Positions 55,992-64,000 of a DNA stretch of 64,000 nt are shown piece after piece. Source of the stretch: Actinoplanes sp. NBC_00393 (GTDB lineage Bacteria; Actinomycetota; Actinomycetes; Mycobacteriales; Micromonosporaceae). Under the pieces are notes generated by a model. That model was not told where the DNA came from and did not search any database. It saw only the letters and a list, made by a program, of their open reading frames with translations. Each line of letters opens with the position of its first letter. Position 1 is the first letter of the stretch. Location: assembly GCF_036053395.1 (NCBI RefSeq), contig NZ_CP107942.1, positions 8,016,501 to 8,080,500 of the forward strand, in the 5' to 3' direction. Both the position numbers and the translations under genes were made by a program.

Positions 55992-57182
55992 ATGTCTCTG
56001 CGCGAAGTTCACCTCATCGGCGGCACCCGCCCCGAGGCCGTCAAGCTCGCTCCGGTCGCCCTCGCGATGCGGGAGGCCGGACTACTCGAGCCGATCCTGC
56101 TGGCCAGCGGGCAGCACCCGACGATGGTCACCCAGGCGCTCGCCGCCTTCGGCCTCGCGCCGGACATCACGCTGCAGGTCGACCGGAACACCGGCAGCCA
56201 GGCCGAGCTGCTCACCGCGATGGTCCGGGAGCTGGACGAGCTCTGGTCGGTACGCACCCCCGCCGCCGTGATCGTGCAGGGTGACACCACGACGAGCCTG
56301 GCCGGCGCGCTGGCCGCGTTCTGGCGCCGCATCCCGGTCGTCCACCTGGAGGCCGGTCTGCGCTCCGGTGACCTGGAGTCGCCGTTCCCGGAGGAGGGCA
56401 ACCGCCGGCTGGTCGCCCAGGTCGCCTCGCTGCATCTGGCGCCCACGCCGCTGGCCGCGATGAACCTGCTGGACGAGAAGATCAACCCCGCCGATGTGCT
56501 GATCACCGGCAACACCGTCGTCGACGCGACCCTGGCGGTGGCCGGCCAGAAGCTGCCGTTCGAGAATCCTGCGCTGGCCGGCCGGAACGAGAGCACGAGC
56601 ACCAACCGGCTGGTCCTGGTCACCGCTCACCGGCGGGAGTCGTGGGGTGAGCCGCTCGACCGGATCCTCGCCGCGGTCAAGGAGCTGATCCAGAAATATC
56701 CGGACATCGAGGTGGTTCTGCCGAGCCACCCGAACCCGGCGGTCCGCGACCAGGTCGACACAGCGCTGTCCGGTGTGGAACGGGTGACGGTCACCGACCC
56801 GCTGCCGTACCCGGATCTGTCCCGTCTTCTCTCCGAGGCCTACCTGGTGCTCACCGACTCGGGCGGGATCCAGGAGGAGGCGCCGTCGTTCCGGGTGCCG
56901 GCCCTGGTCCTGCGGGACGTCACCGAGCGGGTCGAGTCGCTGCACGCCGGCTGCGCCAAGCTGGTCGGCTCGGACACCGAGACGATCGTCCGGGAGGCGT
57001 CCGCGCTGCTGGACAGCCGGGTGCGCCGGGACGGGATGACCGCCGGCGGCAACCCGTACGGCGACGGTCTCGCCGCCCGGCGCACCGCCCAGGCCACCGC
57101 CGCGCTGCTCGGTCTCGCCTCGTTCCCCGACGCCATGCCCGTCACCCAGAACACCGCCCTCACGTCTGGAGCCGTTGCCTGA
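55992..57182 (+). CDS. wecB: UDP-N-acetylglucosamine 2-epimerase (non-hydrolysing)
   Basis: A 396-residue enzyme interconverting UDP-GlcNAc and UDP-ManNAc. The motifs in order are GGTRPEAVKLAPV, VQGDTTTSLAGALAAF, VHLEAGLRSGD, FPEEGNRRL, VTAHRRESWGEP and TDSGGIQEEAP. The start ATG at 55992 lies 50 bp after the glycosyltransferase. The longer in-frame extension upstream is antisense-like and out of frame with that gene. It would supply UDP-ManNAc, or balance the GlcNAc pool, for the polymer. Confidence 0.93.
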   Translation: MSLREVHLIGGTRPEAVKLAPVALAMREAGLLEPILLASGQHPTMVTQALAAFGLAPDITLQVDRNTGSQAELLTAMVRELDELWSVRTPAAVIVQGDTTTSLAGALAAFWRRIPVVHLEAGLRSGDLESPFPEEGNRRLVAQVASLHLAPTPLAAMNLLDEKINPADVLITGNTVVDATLAVAGQKLPFENPALAGRNESTSTNRLVLVTAHRRESWGEPLDRILAAVKELIQKYPDIEVVLPSHPNPAVRDQVDTALSGVERVTVTDPLPYPDLSRLLSEAYLVLTDSGGIQEEAPSFRVPALVLRDVTERVESLHAGCAKLVGSDTETIVREASALLDSRVRRDGMTAGGNPYGDGLAARRTAQATAALLGLASFPDAMPVTQNTALTSGAVA

Positions 57183-58783
57183 TGCGTACCGCGAAGATCT
57201 CCCGCCGTACCCTGCTCGCCGCCGGCGTCTCGGCCGCCGCGGTCACGGCCGTGGCGCTGACCACCGTCGAGGCGGACGCCGCGAGCAACACCACGCCCAG
57301 CACGACGAAGACCGGCAAAGCCGCGCCCGGCGGCGGCACCGCGAAGACCCTGGTCCTGTACGACACCACGAGCGAGTACGGCTGGCTCGGCGAGGTCTAC
57401 GCCACCCAGACCGCGAACCTCGCCTCGCACTTCGGCACGTGGACCGCGGCGCCGGTGGCCAAGTACAAGGCCGGTGACCTGAAGGCGTACACCGCGGTGA
57501 TCTACGTCGGTTCGACCTACGACGAGCCGCTGCCGGACGCGTTCCTGACCGACGTGCTGGCCACCACCAAGCCGGTGCTCTGGATCTACGACAACATCTG
57601 GCAGCTCGCCGCTTCGTCGGGTTTCGCGGCGAAGTACGGGTTCACCAGCGGCACGTTCGACCTGGCCGACGTCGCCGAGGTGGAGTACAAGGGCCGTCGG
57701 CTGACGCGCAGCGCGGACAACAAAGCCGGCATCATGAACCTGCCGATCAGCGACACCGCCAAGGTGACCACGCTGGCCAGCGCGGTACGCCCGGACGGCA
57801 CCACCTTCCCGTGGGCGGTGAAGTCGGGCAACCTCACCTACATCGGCGAGATCCCGTTCTCCTACGTCGGCCACGACGACCGCTACCTGATCCTCGCCGA
57901 CCTGCTCTTCGACGTGCTGGGCAGCAAGGCCGCCGAGCGGCACCGCGCCCTGATCCGTCTCGAGGACGTCGGCCCGGACGCCGACCCGGAGCAGCTCAGG
58001 GCGATCGCCGACTACCTGTACGCGGAGAAGGTCCCGTTCAGCGTCGCCGTCTACCCGCGTTACCGGGACCCGAAGGGCGGCGAGGACTACACCCTGCTCA
58101 AGAAGCCGGCGGTGGTGTCCGCCCTGAAGTACATGAAGGCCAAGGGCGGCACGCTGCTCATGCACGGATACACCCACCAGTTCAACTCGGTGGCGAACCC
58201 GTATGACGGCACGAGCGGCAACGACTTCGAGTTCTACTCGGCGCACGTCGACGACAAGGACTACGTGATCTACGACGGTCCGGTGCCCGGTGACTCGGTC
58301 GCCTGGGCGACGAGCCGCATGGTCACGTCCGGCGCGCTCTTCGTCGCGGCCGGCCTGGGCGCGCCGAAGATCTTCGAGTTCCCGCACTACGCGGCCAGCC
58401 CGGCGGACTACCAGGCAGCGCACAATCTGTTCGGCAAGCGGTACGAGCGCGGCCTCTACTTCCCCGGCGTGCTGACCGGCGCGAAGTACGACTACAAGCG
58501 CCAGTTCGGACAGTTCTTCCCGTACACCGTGCGGGACGTGTATGGCTCGGTCGTGATCCCGGAGAACATCGGCAACGTCGAGCCGGAGGCGTTCAACAAC
58601 CACCCGGTCCGGCTGCCCGCCGACCTGGTCGCCTCGGCGAAGCGGAACCTGGTCGTCCGGGACGGCGTGGCCAGCTGCTTCTACCACCCGTACCTCGGCA
58701 CCGACCACCTGAAGGACCTGGTCAGCGGCATCAAGGGCGCCGGCTACACGTTCGTCAGCGCCGACACCATGCTCAACGGCTGA
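57182..58783 (+). CDS. Exported DUF2334 (polysaccharide-deacetylase-like) protein
   Basis: A 533-residue protein with a probable Tat signal (SRRTLLAAGVSAAAVTAVAL). After a linker, an N-terminal flavodoxin-like domain (KTLVLYDTTSEYGWLGEVYA) precedes the DUF2334 domain. That domain carries LIRLEDVGPDADPEQLR and TLLMHGYTHQ, the Asp and His pattern of NodB-like deacetylases. The ATG overlaps the epimerase stop (TGATG). It probably trims or modifies the polymer outside the membrane, like PgaB in PNAG systems, though activity is not proven. Confidence 0.85.
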   Translation: MRTAKISRRTLLAAGVSAAAVTAVALTTVEADAASNTTPSTTKTGKAAPGGGTAKTLVLYDTTSEYGWLGEVYATQTANLASHFGTWTAAPVAKYKAGDLKAYTAVIYVGSTYDEPLPDAFLTDVLATTKPVLWIYDNIWQLAASSGFAAKYGFTSGTFDLADVAEVEYKGRRLTRSADNKAGIMNLPISDTAKVTTLASAVRPDGTTFPWAVKSGNLTYIGEIPFSYVGHDDRYLILADLLFDVLGSKAAERHRALIRLEDVGPDADPEQLRAIADYLYAEKVPFSVAVYPRYRDPKGGEDYTLLKKPAVVSALKYMKAKGGTLLMHGYTHQFNSVANPYDGTSGNDFEFYSAHVDDKDYVIYDGPVPGDSVAWATSRMVTSGALFVAAGLGAPKIFEFPHYAASPADYQAAHNLFGKRYERGLYFPGVLTGAKYDYKRQFGQFFPYTVRDVYGSVVIPENIGNVEPEAFNNHPVRLPADLVASAKRNLVVRDGVASCFYHPYLGTDHLKDLVSGIKGAGYTFVSADTMLNG

Positions 58784-58786
58784 GTC

Positions 58787-59137
58787 ATGGACGTAGTGGA
58801 TTTCTGGGTCAAATCGTGGACGGCGGACGACCTGCCCGCGGCCCGGCAGCTGCTCACCCCGGACGTCGAGACGGAGTGGAACCTCGACGCCCCGGTCGAC
58901 GACGAGGAACTGCTGCAGGTGCTGCACCGGGTCGCCGCCTTCGCGGACGGGGTCAGCGTGGTCGCGCGTACCGATGCGGTCGACGGCGCCGCGCTGATCT
59001 ACGACCTCGTCGCGCCATTCGGAACGGCCCGGATGGTCGAGTTCCTCGCGGTCGCGGATCAGAAGATCACCGAGGTCCGGCATGTGTACGACGTGACCGC
59101 GATCGACCGCTATTTCCCCGACCTCTACGCGAACTAG
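58787..59137 (+). CDS. SnoaL-like/NTF2-fold protein
   Basis: A 116-residue NTF2-like protein (VVDFWVKSWTADDLPAARQLL... ending VYDVTAIDRYFPDLYAN), cytoplasmic. It starts 3 bp after the DUF2334 gene, so it is likely read from the same mRNA. Its substrate is unknown. Confidence 0.75.
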   Translation: MDVVDFWVKSWTADDLPAARQLLTPDVETEWNLDAPVDDEELLQVLHRVAAFADGVSVVARTDAVDGAALIYDLVAPFGTARMVEFLAVADQKITEVRHVYDVTAIDRYFPDLYAN

Positions 59138-59174
59138 GCCGATTTCTGTCCGCTTTCCTCGGTAGCGTGCGGAC

Positions 59175-59606
59175 ATGGCCTACGAGTTCCAGATCGCGAT
59201 CGATTCCCCGGAACCGCACAAGCTCGCCGACTGGTGGGCGGAGACCCTCGGCTGGCGGCTCGAGCCGCAGGACGAGAACTTCATCAAGGAGATGATCGCC
59301 AAGGGGTTCGCCACCGAGGCGGACACCCTGCGGCACAACGGCGCTCTGGTGTGGCGCGCCGGGCAGGCCATCCGGCACCCGGATGATCTGCCCGGCGCGC
59401 CACGCATCCTGTTCCAGTGGGTGCCCGAGGAGAAGACGGTGAAGAACCGGATGCACCTCGACCTGCGGCTCGGCGGCGAGGACCAGGAGGCCGTGCGGGA
59501 CCGCCTGATCGCCCGCGGCGCCACCTATCTCTGGGACGGCAGTCAGGGTCCGCAGAAGTGGCTGACGATGGCCGACCCCGAGGGCAACGAGTTCTGCATC
59601 AGCTGA
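59175..59606 (+). CDS. VOC-family glyoxalase-like protein
   Basis: A 143-residue VOC protein (YEFQIAIDSPEPHKLADWWAE; MADPEGNEFCIS at the end). The ATG lies 6 nt after TAGCGT (59163-59168), leaderless. It overlaps the convergent hydrolase by 8 bp (TCAGCTGA). Confidence 0.85.
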   Translation: MAYEFQIAIDSPEPHKLADWWAETLGWRLEPQDENFIKEMIAKGFATEADTLRHNGALVWRAGQAIRHPDDLPGAPRILFQWVPEEKTVKNRMHLDLRLGGEDQEAVRDRLIARGATYLWDGSQGPQKWLTMADPEGNEFCIS

Positions 59607-60351
59607 CCGGGAGCGCCCGGTCCAGCAGGGCGAAGAGCGCCTGCCAGTGCCGCTCCTCGCCCGCCGGGTGGTACATCGCGGTGTCCGCCATCGTGAAGCC
59701 GTGCGGCGCCCCTTCGTACAGCTCCGAGGTGTAGGTGACGCCGGCCGCGTCGAGAGCCGACTCGAGGGCCTTGATCTGGTCCGGCGTCATCGAGCCGTCG
59801 TTGTCGGCATGTCCGAAATAGACCTCTCCGGTGAGCGCGGCGACCCCCAGATGCGGGCTGTCCGGCTGGTCGGTCACCACCCCACCGGCATGGAAGCTGG
59901 CGACCAGGGCGACCCGCTCGGGCTGGGCGATCGCGGCGACCAGGGCATTTCGGCCACCCATGCAGTAACCGAACAGGCCGGCCGGTCCCGGCGCGACACC
60001 CTCCTGCGCGGCAAGGAAGTCCAGGTAGGCAGCGGTGTCGGCGGCCACCCCGGCGGCCAGCGCCGGCATCAGCGGCGCCAGCCGCTGAAAAGCCGCGCCG
60101 CGCCGCGCGCCATCAGTCAGTTCGGCCGGTTCCACCAGCGGGCTCCGGGCGCCGCGATAGAACAGATTGGGTACGAGCACCGCGTACCCGCGTTCGGCGA
60201 CCCGGTCGGCCATCTCCCGGATCCGCGGCCGCAACCCGAAGACATCCATGAACATGACCAGGCCCGGGAACGGCCCGCTCCCGTCCGGCCGGACGAAGTA
60301 CGCATCCGCGGTGCCGTCCGCCGCCGGGACGTCGATCTCGGTTCGCTGCAT
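59599..60351 (-). CDS. Dienelactone hydrolase family protein
   Basis: A 250-residue alpha/beta hydrolase. The nucleophile elbow is GYCMGG with cysteine as in dienelactone hydrolase (about residue 129). Asp in HADNDGSM and His in GAPHGFT complete the triad. ATG at 60351 has AGGAGG 7 nt upstream. It is divergent from a TetR gene that may control it. Confidence 0.9.
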   Translation of the reverse strand: MQRTEIDVPAADGTADAYFVRPDGSGPFPGLVMFMDVFGLRPRIREMADRVAERGYAVLVPNLFYRGARSPLVEPAELTDGARRGAAFQRLAPLMPALAAGVAADTAAYLDFLAAQEGVAPGPAGLFGYCMGGRNALVAAIAQPERVALVASFHAGGVVTDQPDSPHLGVAALTGEVYFGHADNDGSMTPDQIKALESALDAAGVTYTSELYEGAPHGFTMADTAMYHPAGEERHWQALFALLDRALPVS

Positions 60352-60406
60352 TACCGCACCTCCTGTGCCATCCGGGAAGATCCGTCGGACCGTAGCATCG
60401 CGGGCA

Positions 60407-60434
60407 TTGGATCTTCGCCGGAAAGTCGTATCCT
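60407..60434 (+). promoter_or_regulatory. Promoter of the TetR gene
   Basis: TTGGAT (60407-60412) and TATCCT (60429-60434), spacing 16, with the ATG 7 nt after the -10: a leaderless promoter. It lies 56 bp from the divergent hydrolase start. Confidence 0.6.
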
Positions 60435-60441
60435 GTGGCGC

Positions 60442-60999
60442 ATGGCCACCCGGCTACGCGCGGATGCCCGACGAAACCGTGCCGCCCTGCTCGACGCCGC
60501 TCGCGAGGTCTTCGCCGAGCAGGGTCTGGACGCGTCGCTGGACGAGATCGCCCGCCGGGCCGGCGTCGGCAACGCCACCCTCTACCGTCGTTTCCCCAGC
60601 CGCCGGCATCTGATCGCCGAGGTCTTCGCGAGTCACATGACCGCCGCGGTGCGCCTCGCCGAACAGGCCCTCGAACACCCGGACCCGTGGGCCGCGTTCG
60701 TCGGCTACCTCACCCGGGTCTGCGAACTGCAGGCCACCGACCGCGGCTTGGCGGAGTTGCTGGTCACCACCGCCTTCGACGACGACGAACGGCTGGCCGC
60801 GTTACGGATGACCGCGACTCAGCGCGCCGTGGACGTGCTGCTCCGGGCGCAGCGGGCCGGCCGGCTGCGCGCCGACTTCACCCGGCACGACCTGGCCCTG
60901 CTGATGATGGCCAACGCCGGGGTGGCCCAGCACTCGGCCGACCCGCAGGCCTGGCGCCGACAGTTGGCCCTGTTACTGGGCGGTCTGGCCAGTCGTTGA
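60442..60999 (+). CDS. TetR-family regulator
   Basis: A 185-residue TetR protein. HTH: LDEIARRAGVGNATLYRRFPSR. The C-terminal ligand domain is AraC-unrelated and all helical. It is divergent from the dienelactone hydrolase, its likely target. The downstream stretch 61000-61107 holds nothing recognisable. Confidence 0.9.
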   Translation: MATRLRADARRNRAALLDAAREVFAEQGLDASLDEIARRAGVGNATLYRRFPSRRHLIAEVFASHMTAAVRLAEQALEHPDPWAAFVGYLTRVCELQATDRGLAELLVTTAFDDDERLAALRMTATQRAVDVLLRAQRAGRLRADFTRHDLALLMMANAGVAQHSADPQAWRRQLALLLGGLASR

Positions 61000-61107
61000 C
61001 GAACAGGAATATTCGCAAACGTCAGCGGGTATGAGAGTGGTCGGCAAGCGCGGTTCCGGGAAGCCCCCTCTCGGAGCCGCGCTTCATACCTTCTCGCTCC
61101 CCCGGCA

Positions 61108-61217
61108 CGGCTGCATCAGCGGCCTGCCTTCCAGCGGGCCGGCCCGCCTGCTTCAGCGGCCTGCCTTCCAGCGGCCCGGCCCGGCTGCATCAGCGGCCCT
61201 GCTTTCAGTGGCCCGGG
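61108..61217. repeat. 37-bp tandem repeat, 3 units
   Basis: Units at 61108, 61145 and 61182, each with a CATCAGCGGCCTGCC-like core and a GGCCGGCC-type end; the third is most diverged. The array ends at the stop codon of the convergent tetR gene. Confidence 0.85.
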
Positions 61218-61820
61218 TCAGGCGAAACCGCGGCCGGCTTCGGCGAGCGCCTCGCGGACCAGGTCGCGGTAGGGCCGCTCGGCCGGGTGCTGGAGCCAGA
61301 CGTTCAGTGAGACGCGCAGGGTTGCCAGGAAGACGGCGGCGATCAGCTCTACGCGTACGCCCGAGGGGTCTTCCTGACCGACGCGGACCGCGACCGCCTC
61401 TGCCAGCTCGCGCTCCATCGCGGCGAAGGCCTGCGCCTGCGCGGCCGCCAGCGATGGATGGCGGCGCACCAGCCGGCTCTGGGCCGCCCATTCCGGATCT
61501 AGATCGCCGAACTCGCCGTAGAAATCCGCGGCGGCCGCGCTGAGTGCGGCCCAGGCCGGCTCGGCCGCCGGCCGGGCGCGGAGCTTGTCGAGCAACTGCC
61601 CGGTGCGCATCCGATGGCCGTGGAAGAGCGCTTCCTCTTTGTTGGCGAAATAGTTCGAAAAGGTACGCCGGGAGACGCCCGCATCGTCCGCGATGGCCTC
61701 GACCGTGATCCGGTCGGGTCCGTGCTCGAGCGCGAGCCGGAGCGCCGCCTCGTGCAGGGCCTGGCGGGTGGCTGCCTTCTTCCGCTCGCGAAGGCCCGGC
61801 TCGCTGGTCGGCGCACTCAT
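61218..61820 (-). CDS. TetR-family regulator
   Basis: A 200-residue TetR protein with HTH TVEAIADDAGVSRRTFSNYF. It is divergent from the marR-MFS operon across 105 bp and is a likely co-regulator of it. The ATG at 61820 begins MSAPTSEPGLRERKKAATR. Confidence 0.9.
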   Translation of the reverse strand: MSAPTSEPGLRERKKAATRQALHEAALRLALEHGPDRITVEAIADDAGVSRRTFSNYFANKEEALFHGHRMRTGQLLDKLRARPAAEPAWAALSAAAADFYGEFGDLDPEWAAQSRLVRRHPSLAAAQAQAFAAMERELAEAVAVRVGQEDPSGVRVELIAAVFLATLRVSLNVWLQHPAERPYRDLVREALAEAGRGFA

Positions 61821-61925
61821 GACCTGAGCCTACCGGCGTGTGACTCAGTTCCCAATGAGAAAACTTGCGCACTGGGCAACCTTAGGCGGATAGTTGTATG
61901 CATCAAGCATTTCGAGGAGGCGGTC

Positions 61926-62459
61926 ATGCGGAACGACACCCTGGTGCTCGCGATGCACGAGGTCCTCAAGGCGGTCCGGATGCTCAAGCAGCGGCACAAC
62001 ACCGCCGTCCCGGTCGGGGCCCTCGGCGTCCTCGCCGCGATCCGCAACTACGAGCGGGCCGGCCCCTGCCACATGAAGGACCTGGCCGCCGAGCACGCCC
62101 TCGACCCGTCCACGATCAGCCGGGCCGTCGCCGCACTGGTCCGGGCCGGCCTGGTCACCCGCGTCGCGGACCCGGCCGACGGGCGGGCCAGCACCCTGCA
62201 CCTCACCGACCAGGGCCGGACGGTGCTCGACAGCGCGCAGAAGCAGTACGAGACACGGCTGACCACCGCGCTCCAGGACTGGAGCGCCGAGGAGATCGCC
62301 GACTTCACCTCGGCTCTGCGCCGCTTCGCCCACGACCTGATCGTCTCGTCACCCGGTCATTCGCCCGGCGATCCGTTCGGCCTCGCGCCCAACGAAACGC
62401 CCAGCGATTCACCCAGTCTCACGCCCAGCCGTTCGTCCAGTCTGGAGGCCGCGCAATGA
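61926..62459 (+). CDS. MarR-family regulator
   Basis: A 177-residue MarR protein. The winged helix is MKDLAAEHALDPSTISRAVA, with wing VADPADGRAS. The C-terminal tail is Ser/Pro-rich. ATG at 61926 has GAGGAGG upstream. It overlaps the transporter start (ATGA), so repressor and pump are co-translated. Confidence 0.92.
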   Translation: MRNDTLVLAMHEVLKAVRMLKQRHNTAVPVGALGVLAAIRNYERAGPCHMKDLAAEHALDPSTISRAVAALVRAGLVTRVADPADGRASTLHLTDQGRTVLDSAQKQYETRLTTALQDWSAEEIADFTSALRRFAHDLIVSSPGHSPGDPFGLAPNETPSDSPSLTPSRSSSLEAAQ

Positions 62460-64000
62460 GCGCAGCAACCGAAACACGCGCCGAGCACGGCCAGATGACG
62501 CACCGCGAGATCATGGAGGCCCTCTCCGGCCTCCTGCTCGTGCTCTTCGTCGCCATGGCCAGCTCCACCATCGTCTCCACCGCGCTGCCGAAGATCATCG
62601 GTGATCTGCACGGCAGCCAGACCCAGTACACCTGGGTGGTCACGGCGACCCTGCTCACCGCCACCGCCACCACCCCGATCTGGGGCAAGCTCTCCGACCT
62701 CTACAGCAAGAAACTGCTGGTCCAGCTCTCGATCGTGCTCTTCGTGATCGGTTCACTGGCGGCCGGCTTCACGCAGAACACCGAGCAGCTGATCGCTGCC
62801 CGCGCGTTCCAGGGCATCGGCATGGGCGGCGTGCAGGCGCTGGTCCAGGTCGCGATCGCCGCGATGATCCCGCCGCGGGAGCGCGGCCGGTACAACGGTT
62901 ACCTCGGTGGCGTCCTCGCCCTCTCCACGGTCGCCGGCCCGCTGCTCGGCGGCCTGATCGTGGACACCTCGTGGCTGGGCTGGCGCTGGTGCTTCTTCAT
63001 CGGCGCGCCGTTCGCGGTGATCGCGCTGGCCGTCCTGCAGAAGACCCTGCACCTGCCGGTGATGCGCCGCGACGATGTGAAGATCGACTACCTCGGCGCC
63101 ACCCTGATCGCCGCCGGCGTCAGCGTCATCCTGATCTGGATCTCCTTCGTCGACGGCTCGTTCGCCTGGCTCTCCTGGCAGACCTTCGCCATGGTCGGCG
63201 GCGGTGTGCTGCTGCTGGCGCTCGCCACCTGGGTCGAGTCGCGGGTCGCCGAGCCGGTGGTGCCGCTGCCGATCGTCCGTGAGCGGACCACCGCCCTGGC
63301 CATCATCGGTAGCCTCGCGGTCGGCATGGCGATGTTCGGCGGCGCGGTCTTCCTGGGGCAGTACTTCCAGATCGGCCGCGGCTACAGCCCGACCGAGGCC
63401 GGCCTGCTGATGATCCCGATGATGTTCGGCATCCTGGTCTCCTCCACCGTCGCCGGCAAGATGATCACCAAGAGCGGCCGGATCAAGCCGTACGTAGTGA
63501 CCGGCACGATCGTCCTGGTCGCCGGTTTCGCCGGGCTCTCGGTCCTGGACCACGACACCCCGCTCTGGTACATCGGCACCGCGATGGCCGTGGTCGGTAT
63601 CGGCGTCGGCCTCTCCATGCAGAACCTGGTGCTCGCCGTCCAGAACACCGTGTCGCTCAAGGACATCGGCGCCGCCAGCTCGACGGTCGCCTTCTTCCGG
63701 TCGCTCGGTGGCACCATCGGCGTCTCGATCCTCGGCGCGGTCCTCGCCCGCCGGGTGTCCGACTCGATCACCACGCAGTTGACCGCGATGGGCGTACCGG
63801 CCGGCAGCAGCGGCGGCAGCACGCTGGACCTGAACGGCATGCCGGAGGCCATCCAGCACGTCGTCCGGGCCGCGTACGGCGACGCCACCGGCCACATCTT
63901 CCTGATCTCCATGGGTGTCGCGGTGATCGGCGTGATCGCGGCGATCGCGATGAAGCCGAGCAAGTTGCGGACCACGGTCGACCTGCCGGCCGATAAGGAA
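62456..64000 (+). CDS. DHA2-type MFS efflux transporter (partial, runs off the end)
   Basis: At least 515 residues of an EmrB/QacA-family 14-helix drug-proton antiporter. Motif A is GKLSDLYSKKLL, and motif C-like PLLGGLIVD lies near residue 165. The sequence is open at the window end, near the expected C-terminus. It is the target of the coupled MarR protein; the drug substrate is unknown. Confidence 0.92.
   Translation, partial: MSAATETRAEHGQMTHREIMEALSGLLLVLFVAMASSTIVSTALPKIIGDLHGSQTQYTWVVTATLLTATATTPIWGKLSDLYSKKLLVQLSIVLFVIGSLAAGFTQNTEQLIAARAFQGIGMGGVQALVQVAIAAMIPPRERGRYNGYLGGVLALSTVAGPLLGGLIVDTSWLGWRWCFFIGAPFAVIALAVLQKTLHLPVMRRDDVKIDYLGATLIAAGVSVILIWISFVDGSFAWLSWQTFAMVGGGVLLLALATWVESRVAEPVVPLPIVRERTTALAIIGSLAVGMAMFGGAVFLGQYFQIGRGYSPTEAGLLMIPMMFGILVSSTVAGKMITKSGRIKPYVVTGTIVLVAGFAGLSVLDHDTPLWYIGTAMAVVGIGVGLSMQNLVLAVQNTVSLKDIGAASSTVAFFRSLGGTIGVSILGAVLARRVSDSITTQLTAMGVPAGSSGGSTLDLNGMPEAIQHVVRAAYGDATGHIFLISMGVAVIGVIAAIAMKPSKLRTTVDLPADKE

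Overview
The window is high-GC, densely coded DNA of a filamentous actinobacterium. Gene content points to the Micromonosporaceae, probably an Actinoplanes relative: a WhiB-like regulator next to paired ArsA/Get3-like ATPases and a PASTA-type penicillin-binding protein, a conservon (cvn) operon, dnaX next to the SRP RNA and a tRNA-Ser, and many starts that look leaderless. The genus is an inference from gene order and style; no marker in the window proves it.

Layout. 0-6.7 kb: bagA-bagB, convergent wblA, ponA2, a YqeY-domain gene and a divergent metallophosphoesterase, the same order as M. tuberculosis Rv3679-Rv3683 apart from the YqeY gene. 6.7-9.5 kb: tRNA-Pro(CGG), then a repeat-rich accessory stretch with a 25-bp tandem array, an ISAzo13-family insertion sequence with 3-bp target duplications, two inverted repeats and a 61-63-bp array. 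9.5-19.5 kb: a small membrane protein, pyrE, a 63-bp tandem array, lysC-asd, a lipoprotein, leuA with a leucine-codon leader peptide, a secreted HNH-type nuclease, a GH20 hexosaminidase and an RTX-type calcium-binding protein. 19.5-25.6 kb: a peptide/nickel-type ABC transporter on the minus strand in the order dppC-A-B-D-F.

26-31.4 kb: dnaX-ybaB-recR, with a second array of the same 63-bp repeat between dnaX and ybaB, then SRP RNA and tRNA-Ser(GGA). 31.4-36.3 kb: two tandem paralogous secreted proteins with Ig-like C-terminal modules. 36.3-46.9 kb: a STAS protein, tRNA-Ser(CGA), deoD, tadA and its actinobacterial partner, an M23-type lipoprotein, tyrA, a DinB-fold protein, mtnA, a PolX-like PHP protein and a DUF885 hydrolase. 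47.3-54.3 kb: a conservon operon (histidine kinase, roadblock, DUF742, GTPase) led by a kinase-less sensor-like membrane protein. 54.5-58.8 kb: a probable exopolysaccharide operon (processive GT2, UDP-GlcNAc 2-epimerase, secreted DUF2334 protein). 58.8-64 kb: small enzymes, two TetR genes and a MarR-MFS efflux operon that runs off the end.

No conventional defence system, CRISPR array, prophage or biosynthetic cluster is visible. The most interesting non-standard signals are the 63-bp dyad repeat family found at two separate loci, the leu leader with a hairpin over the leuA ribosome-binding site, very compact divergent leaderless promoters, the conservon's extra sensor-like partner, and the GT2/epimerase/DUF2334 operon.
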